From a virus: DNA of 64,000 nt. Within the stretch, counting starts at the first letter, position 1; each line of letters opens with the position of its first letter. The translations under genes and the position numbers were made by a program. A model generated the notes under the pieces. The model saw nothing but the letters and a program-made list of their open reading frames with translations. It was not told where the DNA came from and searched no databases. This document shows, piece by piece, positions 49,224 to 56,948 of this stretch. The stretch lies in the IMG/VR virus record IMGVR_UViG_3300002143_000235, positions 186,001 to 250,000 of that record. One strand, given 5' to 3'.

Positions 49224-50510
49224 TTAAATTCGAATTTTGTTTGCCACCTTACCATTTTCTAACGTAAAGTGTATCATACAATTAGTAGCATTCAACTCGT
49301 TAAATTTGTCCATATTAAAATGACCCACTGCTTCAGGTTTCGCACGGTAAGATGAACTCTTTTTTTCCATTCTAAATGTAGAACCGTAGATCACTTTATA
49401 GAACAATTCATTTAAATTATACTCTGGAGATGAATTGTCTATTTTAATGACATGACCATCAACAATCGTATAGGCATTTTGCAAATAGGCTGTGAATTTA
49501 TTTAGAAGAGTATAACGAGGATCTGGTTGTACGGTGTTTTGTCCATATGAATACACATAGTTATCTTTTACCTCTTGATACGCATACCATCTATAATAAA
49601 TACCATCAATCAACGTGATCATTTCATAATCTTCACGTTGCCAGTGATTCGCTTCAGTTTTCAATTTACATACATGAGGTTCTGCTACAATTCCAGTTGT
49701 AGGACATCCAAAATCTGATTCTTTGTAAGCAACCAAAATATCAGCAAAACGTTCATCGATGTCTGGTCCTAAACACTGTGCAACTTTTGTAAATCCTGAT
49801 TCAGCTATAAACGGATTTCCCCATGACTCATTTAATTTTAATTCATCATTCGGATTTACAAAAATATGCATTTGTTTTCCGTTTGTATGATACGTGTTCC
49901 ACTGTTTACGCATACGTCCGTAGTCATCTTCAATCTTTTCAGATTTCCATGTCCAATTGTAATACATATGCCGTCCAAGGTACATCAATACTGAATCATC
50001 CTTCATCTTATAAAGACGACCAGGAACCATTGTATCCTTTGTAACCTTCATTGTCTGAAGACCAGTAAAGGCTGTGGATTTTTTATACTCCTCTGAATCA
50101 ACTGGAAGCAATACCAATTCTGGTCCGTCCCAAGCGTAGACAAATTTACCTTCAAGTCCTTTACCTTTTGTTGATGTACACTCTTGAAGAATGTAAAGCA
50201 AGTTCTCAATAGTAATTTCAAATTCAAAATTACGTGGATCAAATACACGAACTTTCTCACGACGCTGATTCCAATTCCATGAACTGTATCGAACCCCACC
50301 AACATTTCTATTAATGATGAAACCATCAGTTGGAACATTTTCAAACTCATCAGTCGGAATGTCTTTACTGCACCAACCAAGCCATGATGTCTCTTTACGA
50401 AGTTTTCCTTTCGGATCGTAATAGATCACATAAGCAAGTTTTTGTGTGTATGTATCTTGACGATTTTGATAACCGACTTTAAGTTTTCCGGGAATGATAA
50501 GTTTTTCCAT
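49224..50510 (-). CDS. hypothetical protein, paralogue of the 370-aa gene, 428 aa
   Basis: The first ~140 residues align closely with the gene at 51110: IPGKLKVGYQNRQDTYTQKL then VIYYDPKGKLRKETSWLGW, then FENVPTDGFIINRN and GKGLEGKFVYAWDGPELVLL. The C-terminal parts differ. It is beta-rich, with no signal peptide. Function unknown. Confidence 0.6.
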   Translation of the reverse strand: MEKLIIPGKLKVGYQNRQDTYTQKLAYVIYYDPKGKLRKETSWLGWCSKDIPTDEFENVPTDGFIINRNVGGVRYSSWNWNQRREKVRVFDPRNFEFEITIENLLYILQECTSTKGKGLEGKFVYAWDGPELVLLPVDSEEYKKSTAFTGLQTMKVTKDTMVPGRLYKMKDDSVLMYLGRHMYYNWTWKSEKIEDDYGRMRKQWNTYHTNGKQMHIFVNPNDELKLNESWGNPFIAESGFTKVAQCLGPDIDERFADILVAYKESDFGCPTTGIVAEPHVCKLKTEANHWQREDYEMITLIDGIYYRWYAYQEVKDNYVYSYGQNTVQPDPRYTLLNKFTAYLQNAYTIVDGHVIKIDNSSPEYNLNELFYKVIYGSTFRMEKKSSSYRAKPEAVGHFNMDKFNELNATNCMIHFTLENGKVANKIRI

Positions 50511-50545
50511 GATGCAATTTTACAAATAAAAAATGAAATAAAAAA

Positions 50546-51082
50546 TTAATCATCAATTTCTTCAAAAGGTTTAAATTCAGAAATCTTTTTTTGTGAAACT
50601 GTAAAGGTACTTCCTGGATTCATTTCACTTAATTCTTGACTGCCAGTTTTTTCAAAATGAATATCACCATTTCTAATTTGTGTGTATTGTAAAATAGATT
50701 GTGGATCATAACCACAACTTTCGATTGCTTCACCAGGTATAATTTCCCATAATTCATCCCACATATCATTGACATCTTGAGTCTCAACCGTTTTTTCAAG
50801 TAATTTGAATTGTTCTGGTGTAATAGAATATGAACCACTATAATAGTATTCAATAGCCTCACTTAAATGACCATCAAAATGACTATAATATGATAACTTA
50901 TAATCTACGACATAGATTAATTTATCAGTGATGAATTTTTTATTTTTTAGTGTGTAACCAAGTGATTTTGCATTTAAAACAATTGTATCTTGCTCGCTTT
51001 TAATAGCTTTGATCTTTTGATTTAATTCACTTATATCGTTTTGATATAGATCAAATTGATCTTGTAATTGTGTTATTTCCAT
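50546..51082 (-). CDS. hypothetical coiled-coil protein, 178 aa
   Basis: N-terminal coiled coil (DQFDLYQNDISELNQKIKAI), then a globular region with tyrosines (YYSHFDGHLSEAIEYYYSG). It lies between the two paralogous genes. No family recognised. Confidence 0.5.
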   Translation of the reverse strand: MEITQLQDQFDLYQNDISELNQKIKAIKSEQDTIVLNAKSLGYTLKNKKFITDKLIYVVDYKLSYYSHFDGHLSEAIEYYYSGSYSITPEQFKLLEKTVETQDVNDMWDELWEIIPGEAIESCGYDPQSILQYTQIRNGDIHFEKTGSQELSEMNPGSTFTVSQKKISEFKPFEEIDD

Positions 51083-51109
51083 GTTTTAAAAATTTAATAT
51101 TTAATTAAA

Positions 51110-52222
51110 TTATTTTATTAATGCTATGTTATCAAGATCTTTTTTAGTTTTGATATAATAACTTTTAGTTTTAATTTTATTAAAGTCGTATTTCTTTTTA
51201 TCAATAACAATATTAAATGTACCTAAATGTGCTTTCATTTTGTTATTTCTCAATAGTTCCTTTAAAATTTCTTTTTCAACTTTTGATAATGATTTAAATT
51301 GACCATCAATTTTTGATGCTGATGTAATTTCAATATACCTTGAACCGTATGAATAATATTCAAACATGATATCATTGTTAATACCTTCATACATTCCTTT
51401 CTTAACAAACCAAACCTTATTTGAATTGCGTTCACTATTTGAACACGTATAAAGATGATCAACTATTTTATAATCTGGATTTTCTACAATAGCTGAATGA
51501 ATGCTTTCAGTGTATTTAACAGCAATATCAGCGTAATCATCTGATATAATATCACTAATACAAGATCCGACATCAGCAATTCCATTTTTGCTTTCAAACT
51601 TTTTATCTACAGTATTATAAAAGACATCTTTTACTGACATATCAATATCACCATAATTAATATTTGTAAAAGAAATACGGCCCATATAAATAAGTGGATT
51701 TGCATTCTTATCTTTTTTATATGTGTACATACCACCAACAACCATTGTCTTGCGATCAATTTTAACAGATTGTTTTGTTGTAAACTCAACAGATTTTTTA
51801 TAATCTTCTGACGTTACAGATAATAAAACAAGATCTGCTCCATTCCAACCATACACAAATTCACCCTCCAAACCTTTTCCTGGTGTACATCCAACATGAG
51901 AAAGAATAAAGAGAAGATTTGGAATACTGATTTCAAATTCAAAACCTCTAGGATCCCACACACGTACGAATTCAGCACGTGCATTCCAGTAGTAATAATC
52001 ACGTGTTCCTCCACCATTACGATTTAAAATGAATCCTGAGGTAGGAACATTTTGAAACTCATCATCACCAAGATCTTTGTTTCTCCATCCTTGCCAAGAC
52101 GGCTCTTTACGTAATTTTCCTTTTTCATCATAGTATATGACATAAGCCAATTTATCTGTATAGGTATCGGATCGTTTCTGATATCCTACTTTCAATGTTG
52201 TTGGTATAAATAATACATTCAT
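51110..52222 (-). CDS. hypothetical protein, paralogue of the 428-aa gene, 370 aa
   Basis: N-terminal half like the gene at 49224 (LKVGYQKRSDTYTDKLAYVI; FQNVPTSGFILNRN; GKGLEGEFVYGWNGADLVLL). The C-terminal half is lysine-rich and diverged. The next gene upstream (frame-disrupted, 52436-52722) begins with a related motif. Function unknown. Confidence 0.6.
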   Translation of the reverse strand: MNVLFIPTTLKVGYQKRSDTYTDKLAYVIYYDEKGKLRKEPSWQGWRNKDLGDDEFQNVPTSGFILNRNGGGTRDYYYWNARAEFVRVWDPRGFEFEISIPNLLFILSHVGCTPGKGLEGEFVYGWNGADLVLLSVTSEDYKKSVEFTTKQSVKIDRKTMVVGGMYTYKKDKNANPLIYMGRISFTNINYGDIDMSVKDVFYNTVDKKFESKNGIADVGSCISDIISDDYADIAVKYTESIHSAIVENPDYKIVDHLYTCSNSERNSNKVWFVKKGMYEGINNDIMFEYYSYGSRYIEITSASKIDGQFKSLSKVEKEILKELLRNNKMKAHLGTFNIVIDKKKYDFNKIKTKSYYIKTKKDLDNIALIK

Positions 52223-52224
52223 AA

Positions 52225-52436
52225 TTATCCTCTTATTAAATTTTTTGTATTTCGTGGTTCATATCGCATAATTGCAAACGGTCCCTCACAAACATCACGA
52301 CCAAACTGAACAAATTTATAGCCATAATTTTCTTCTTCTAATTATTCAATTAGTGAGATACACTTTTGAAAATCATTGTAATCAGAATCGTAATGTACTT
52401 TGGCTTAGTCTGTTTCGGACGAATTGGTTGTGACAT
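52225..52436 (-). pseudogene. frame-disrupted small gene
   Basis: Starts MSQPIRPKQTK in one frame, then protein-like sequence continues in another frame (AKVHYDSDYNDFQKCISLIE), is interrupted by a TAA, and goes on in frame (LEEENYGYKFVQFGRDVCEG) to a stop at 52225. At least one indel and one nonsense change. Overlaps the start of the 370-aa gene region by spacing of a few bases. Either decay or sequence error. Confidence 0.6.
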
Positions 52437-52722
52437 TAGATCTCATTGTATTTGTTGACAATAAGATCTTTGTAGTGCATGCGAACTGGATTACCGTAAG
52501 TTACAGGTACAACAGTTTCTCTTCCATCTTTCAGTACAAATACAATTTCCTGCTCAATACCCTCAACCAAAATCTGTGCCTTCGTAGTTTTTGTTTTGTG
52601 TGCCTGACTACCCCAATCCTGATGCTGTTCAAGTGTATCAATATTCTTAAACGATCTGTAAATGTGTCACGACGTACATCAAAGCCACATATAACTTTTT
52701 CTGGAATGATAAATGAACTCAT
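52436..52722 (-). pseudogene. frame-disrupted gene related to the paralogue pair
   Basis: First 24 codons MSSFIIPEKVICGFDVRRDT... resemble the IP-x-K-x-x-x-G-x-x-x-R-x-DT-[YF]-T start of the genes at 49224 and 51110. After FTDR the frame shifts by one base at about 52650 and reads FKNIDTLEQHQDWGSQAHKT onward, ending HYKDLIVNKYNEI at 52436 (TAATG overlap with the next disrupted gene). Restored length about 94 aa. No slippery heptamer fits, so an indel rather than programmed frameshifting is likely. Confidence 0.6.
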
Positions 52723-52741
52723 TTTTTAAAATTTTGTATAA

Positions 52742-54133
52742 TTAGATATAATAATTTTTTAGTCTGCTCAAGTAATCTTCATCATGTTGAAGTTGTGTTA
52801 AACCTTCTTTAGATTGAATTGCTTCACGAATTACCGTAGATGACACATGACGATTATATGTAATATCTAAACACTTAACATTTGCTAACAAAAGATTAAT
52901 ATGAAAAATATTACCAGGACGATCAAAATATATAAATGATGTTTTTCTCCATTTCACATTAAATAATGTAGCCTGGTTGTATGTAGCATGTTCATCTACA
53001 TGTTCATCATTTAAGAATCGATTGATTGTATCACCACCCATCATGTAACGAAGTATGTGTTGATCTGTAAAATCTGAATTCTCTGTAAATGATTTGTAAG
53101 ATGAACTGTAATAACCATCAGAGTCAATAATTACATCATAACCATAAGAATGAATCAACATAATGCGTTTGAGCATATTGTCAACAGCAATGTCTCTATT
53201 CTTTCCTGTATCTCTATTTGATAACGAGATTGCAAGTACAACTTTAGTTTCAGGAAATTCTTCTTCAATTTTGTAGATCATTTCCAAGTGTCCTGGATGA
53301 ATTGGATTAAAACTTCCTTTAAAAACTGTAATGTCTTTGTTCGAACGAATCAGATCATTCAATCGTGTCAATTTTGCATTGGTAGCAAATACAACACTTG
53401 ACGCTAATAATGAATCAGATTGACTTCGTTGCATCATTGTTGCAAGTGTTTTTCTAGCTAATTGATCTTTTACATCTACACGCACATCATCGATGAAGCG
53501 ATTAGTAAATTTCTTATGGTCTCCACGTGTTGCAATGATCTCCAATCCAATACCAGCAATAATTTCCAACTGGTGTCTACGAACTACATAAACTGGAATA
53601 GTATAGTGAAAGTAATACAATTGGTCATTAATAATGTCATAGTAACCAAACCATCCATGACTACAAACATCTTTTGTATTCGCTATTTGAATACTGTTGA
53701 CAAGAATGTAATCAACTGGTAATGTACCAGACTTACGGATTTCTTCAATTTGATCCAAGATATCAATCTCTTTAGAACGAAGCTCAACAGTTTTTTCATA
53801 ATCAGATGCTTTGACAGCATTCAACTTTTCAGTACGAATACTATTCAAAGCACTATTAATTTCTTGACTATTTGGAAGTAATTCATTGAAATGATAATTC
53901 AACATGTTCTGACAAACCTCTGGTGATACTGCACGTACATCCTTATGTTTGTACTTTGCTTGAGCGTATTCCCAACTATTTGGTGATTCTGAATAGTAGA
54001 CAAGTTTTGATGCCGTATTTGGAAACTGACAAAGTGTATTGTAGACTGGTGAACCACCACCAACTTCAATGATGATACCATAAGATCCGTTAGATCGTAT
54101 TTCGTTGATTATTTTTTCGTGAATGTCATTCAT
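52742..54133 (-). CDS. CinA-like / UVR-like / NMNAT-like three-part protein, 463 aa
   Basis: C-terminal part (about 265-445): TVFKGSFNPIHPGHLEMIYK with the GSFNPxHxGH motif (273-282), MGGDTINRF (about 365-373) and HVSSTVIREAI (429-439), the hallmark ISSTxxR-type end of NMN/NaMN adenylyltransferases. N-terminal part (about 15-65): IIIEVGGGSPVYNTLCQFP followed by the Y-x-E-x-P-x-S strand, resembling the C-terminal CinA/PncC (NMN deamidase) fold. Between them, LNAVKASDYEKTVELRSKEI (about 104-123) looks like a UVR helical hairpin. With NAMPT it would complete NAD+ salvage. The CinA part may lack activity. Confidence 0.78.
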   Translation of the reverse strand: MNDIHEKIINEIRSNGSYGIIIEVGGGSPVYNTLCQFPNTASKLVYYSESPNSWEYAQAKYKHKDVRAVSPEVCQNMLNYHFNELLPNSQEINSALNSIRTEKLNAVKASDYEKTVELRSKEIDILDQIEEIRKSGTLPVDYILVNSIQIANTKDVCSHGWFGYYDIINDQLYYFHYTIPVYVVRRHQLEIIAGIGLEIIATRGDHKKFTNRFIDDVRVDVKDQLARKTLATMMQRSQSDSLLASSVVFATNAKLTRLNDLIRSNKDITVFKGSFNPIHPGHLEMIYKIEEEFPETKVVLAISLSNRDTGKNRDIAVDNMLKRIMLIHSYGYDVIIDSDGYYSSSYKSFTENSDFTDQHILRYMMGGDTINRFLNDEHVDEHATYNQATLFNVKWRKTSFIYFDRPGNIFHINLLLANVKCLDITYNRHVSSTVIREAIQSKEGLTQLQHDEDYLSRLKNYYI

Positions 54134-54147
54134 ATATTGTAATAGTA

Positions 54148-54636
54148 TTATGCTTCTAAAAATTCTTCTACAGTACTTTTTTCTAATGCTGTAAATGTAC
54201 CATCTATAATTATTACAGTAGTAGTTAATGCATCATCTGGTTCATTCTCGTCAGCATCTTCTTCACATTGGTAACGAAGATAATCATTAATATTGACATC
54301 TGAAAGTAAAAGTGAATTTTCTAACATTTTGAATGGTTTTGTATTTTGTACATAACGTACATCAACATTGATTGTACCAACAAAATTTTCAAGAATTATA
54401 ACGTCTGTACCACCAGCACTATCTTCATACATCGTGTCACGAACTTCTTGATAATCAGATTCAGTATAAACATGACAAAATCCATCGATGTCCATAATTC
54501 CTTTAAATTCACCATTGTGAAAAATATCAACTGTATCGTAATCATCAGTTGTTGAAAATGATTCTGGTTGATCTTCAAATGTAATACCAAAAATGTATAG
54601 TCTTTGTGGTTCTGTTATGTTTTTTATTTCAATCAT
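54148..54636 (-). CDS. hypothetical acidic protein, 162 aa
   Basis: Not recognised. Strongly acidic beta-rich protein (DDYDTVDIFHNGEFKGIMDI; CEEDADENEPDDALTT). 14 nt before the NMNAT fusion and probably co-transcribed with it. Confidence 0.5.
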   Translation of the reverse strand: MIEIKNITEPQRLYIFGITFEDQPESFSTTDDYDTVDIFHNGEFKGIMDIDGFCHVYTESDYQEVRDTMYEDSAGGTDVIILENFVGTINVDVRYVQNTKPFKMLENSLLLSDVNINDYLRYQCEEDADENEPDDALTTTVIIIDGTFTALEKSTVEEFLEA

Positions 54637-54651
54637 TTTGGTGTTTTAAAA

Positions 54652-54972
54652 TTATTTTGTAGTGTTACGATTTAGTTTACGTTTACGCATTAGGTAAAGC
54701 ATTGCAGCTTCTTTTATCTCATCTGTAAAAATAAGTTTAACAAAAATAAAATATGTAAACATACTTAAAAGACCTAATAGAAAAACACCAATTGCTGAAA
54801 ATCCTGTTGCAATTAACATAATCATCAAAGTATTTTCGTAGTGTGAACCGTCCGCTGTGTGTTGAAGACCGTGTTCTACAAATCCCTTCTCAAAGACAAG
54901 ACATGTGACCCAATAGGATGCGAGCAAGTAAAAAGTAATGATCGCGTATTTTGTGTACTTAACGTTTTTCAT
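54652..54972 (-). CDS. membrane protein, 106 aa
   Basis: Helix 1: YAIITFYLLASYWVTCLVF (about 8-26); helix 2: LMIMLIATGFSAIGVFLLGL (about 49-68), running into further hydrophobic residues; basic tail LMRKRKLNRNTTK. Role unknown. Confidence 0.55.
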   Translation of the reverse strand: MKNVKYTKYAIITFYLLASYWVTCLVFEKGFVEHGLQHTADGSHYENTLMIMLIATGFSAIGVFLLGLLSMFTYFIFVKLIFTDEIKEAAMLYLMRKRKLNRNTTK

Positions 54973-54973
54973 A

Positions 54974-55294
54974 TTAATTAATTTTTGTTAAAACTACAGT
55001 GTAAGAACCGACTTTTTTCTTTTGTTTGGCACGTTTGATAAGATCATCAACAGCAATAGCTTCACCATTTTTATCTCGACCCAAACCGTCTTTCGGACCA
55101 CACACACCCCAATATAAACTATACAAATCTTGTCTTGTTTTTTTATCATAAACCATTAATGTTGTTACACATATATCATCATTGTTAAAATGTTCCTTAA
55201 CAGCTAACGCTAGAGGACAGTTACCATTATCGGTAAATTGTGTAGCATTTTTAAAATGTTTTGATTTGATTACAATTTCAATAGTATTTTCCAT
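54974..55294 (-). CDS. hypothetical protein, 106 aa
   Basis: Start set at ATG 55292-55294 (MENTIEIVIKSKHFKNATQF) because the -7 box lies directly upstream. Contains NCPLALAVKEHFNNDDICVT and DDLIKRAKQKKKVGSYTVVL. It resembles small phage proteins starting with a C-P-L-A-x-A-x-K helix, but no role is known. Confidence 0.55.
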   Translation of the reverse strand: MENTIEIVIKSKHFKNATQFTDNGNCPLALAVKEHFNNDDICVTTLMVYDKKTRQDLYSLYWGVCGPKDGLGRDKNGEAIAVDDLIKRAKQKKKVGSYTVVLTKIN

Positions 55295-55298
55295 AATA

Positions 55299-55306
55299 CA
55301 AATATA
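55299..55306 (-). promoter_or_regulatory. Bacteroidota-type -7 box, near-leaderless
   Basis: TATATTTG on the - strand, 4 nt before the ATG at 55294, in the divergent region facing the DNA polymerase fragment. The rest of the gap (to 55461) is AT-rich with a short CA/TA-repeat stretch. Confidence 0.5.
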
Positions 55307-55461
55307 CAAAATTATTTTTAATGGTAAAATTATTTACACACATACACACATATACACTATGTGCTTATAATACATATGTGGCACAAAAATGTGCAGTTTT
55401 TTCTTCAGCCTACTGTATAAAACATCTTAACAATGTAATAAACTTTTAAGTTTTGAAATGA

Positions 55462-55469
55462 TATAAATA
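55462..55469 (+). promoter_or_regulatory. T4-late-like box TATAAATA
   Basis: TATAAATA, two bases before the ATG of the DNA polymerase fragment. Identical to the T4 late -10 element; the other virion-gene boxes here read ATATATAA. Confidence 0.4.
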
Positions 55470-55471
55470 GT

Positions 55472-56872
55472 ATGAACAATCATTTCGACAACTTGGTATT
55501 GGATCGTAGTAAGGATGGATTGACCCCAAACGAGGTTGATTATCTTGACACACTTTCAGATGAAGAAATCCAGGCACTGATCGGTGAATGCAACCGAAAC
55601 TACAACTATTATAATGCTGTTCAAACAGGATTAAAACTTATCTTGAACTCTATTTATGGAGCTTTTGGTAATGAATTCTTTGTTTGTTCAACCGTTGACA
55701 TTGCTGGTGGAATTACAGCAATGTGTCGTGATACCATTCGATTTATGGATACACTCAATGAATCTTATTGGTATGATTATTGGCATGAAGATCAGAATCT
55801 TCATGCACATTTAGGAATTAAAGATGTGAATCCAATTGACAATCGTTGGAAATCACGACCTACAGTCAACCAACCATTTGTTGATATTGAAGAACATGAA
55901 ATTAAAGAGTTGTTGAATGGACAAGACATCAACGAACTAGTTATTGAAGGTCTCTTCCAACGAAGAGTATCTGTTTCAAATTATGTGGATACCGATTCAT
56001 TATTTGTTTGTTTTGAACCAGCAATGCAAAGTTGTAACTGGGAAGGAAGCCCACAAGAATTTATTGAGAAAGTTGCTAAGTATAGACTTGAACCATTATT
56101 CAAGAAAAAACTTCAAGGATATGCAAGAAAATACAATGTTGATAATATACAGGATTTTGAACTTGAAAATATTAATGAATCAGTTTTATTTGTTGGTAAA
56201 AAAATGTACATCAAGCATACAATATGGGAAGATGAATCACAATATGAAAGATTGAAAAATATTGTACCTAAAGGTGTAGCATTGATCAAGAAAGGTACAC
56301 CTAAGTTTGCACGTGATAAGATCATGGATATTATCTTGTATATCTTTGATCATGCTGATTCATACAACATTAAAGATATGCTTAAGTTTGTGCGTGATCT
56401 TCGTAAAGAATTTGAGTTAACTAATATCGATGACATTTGTCCAAGTGCTAATATTAAAGATATTTGGACTCAAGGAAAAATAATGGTTCTTGATAAGAAA
56501 ACTGGTGAAAATATTATGATTGATGGACCAGGTGTTGTATCAGATAAAGAAGAATTGATATTCGCTAAAGGTACATACTGGACAAGAAAAGCTGCAGGAC
56601 TTTATAATCACCTCTTGCACAAGCATCCAGATCTTCAAAATCTTTATCCATTTATAACTGATGGAACAAAAGTAAAAATTTATCCTACATCACATGAGTT
56701 GAATAATAAATTTTGTTACCAATTAGGATTGTATCCAAATGAATTTGCACCACCTGTTGATTATGCAGAGCTTTTTGAAAAAACTGTTACAGATCAGGTG
56801 AATGTATATGTGAAAGCTCTTGGACTTCCAGAACTTAATAAAAGGCTTGCCGTAATTGTTTCATTATTTTAA
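55472..56872 (+). CDS. family B DNA polymerase, C-terminal (palm/thumb) part only, 466 aa
   Basis: Contains motif B GLKLILNSIYGAFGNEF (K55, N59, Y62-G63), motif C YVDTDSLFV (DTDS 173-176) and KKMYIKH (about 246-252, the K-K-x-Y block), then thumb sequence and a C-terminal RLAVIVSLF like the sliding-clamp peptide of T4 gp43. The exonuclease domain and motif A are missing; nothing on the + strand upstream encodes them, so this is the second half of a split polymerase. About 50 extra residues lie between motifs B and C relative to T4 gp43. The first 45 residues (LTPNEVDYLDTLSDEEIQAL) resemble a linker before the fingers helix. The N-terminal half must be elsewhere in the genome. Confidence 0.85.
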   Translation: MNNHFDNLVLDRSKDGLTPNEVDYLDTLSDEEIQALIGECNRNYNYYNAVQTGLKLILNSIYGAFGNEFFVCSTVDIAGGITAMCRDTIRFMDTLNESYWYDYWHEDQNLHAHLGIKDVNPIDNRWKSRPTVNQPFVDIEEHEIKELLNGQDINELVIEGLFQRRVSVSNYVDTDSLFVCFEPAMQSCNWEGSPQEFIEKVAKYRLEPLFKKKLQGYARKYNVDNIQDFELENINESVLFVGKKMYIKHTIWEDESQYERLKNIVPKGVALIKKGTPKFARDKIMDIILYIFDHADSYNIKDMLKFVRDLRKEFELTNIDDICPSANIKDIWTQGKIMVLDKKTGENIMIDGPGVVSDKEELIFAKGTYWTRKAAGLYNHLLHKHPDLQNLYPFITDGTKVKIYPTSHELNNKFCYQLGLYPNEFAPPVDYAELFEKTVTDQVNVYVKALGLPELNKRLAVIVSLF

Positions 56873-56919
56873 CATTTAATCAAAAAACATTCTTCTGTAG
56901 TCAAGCTATAAGGAGTATA

Positions 56920-56927
56920 ATATATAA
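56920..56927 (+). promoter_or_regulatory. late-type promoter box
   Basis: ATATATAA on the + strand, 21 nt before the AAA+ ATPase gene. Confidence 0.5.
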
Positions 56928-56948
56928 CCCAAACTCACACGAGAATAT

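Noticed and set aside
52531-52722. 63-aa ORF ending in an arginine-rich tail
   Set aside because: The tail is an out-of-frame reading after an indel; the protein-like sequence continues in another frame to 52436.
55320-55400. CA/TA-rich short repeats before the polymerase fragment
   Set aside because: Irregular and only a few units; not a CRISPR array, origin iterons or a clear regulatory site.
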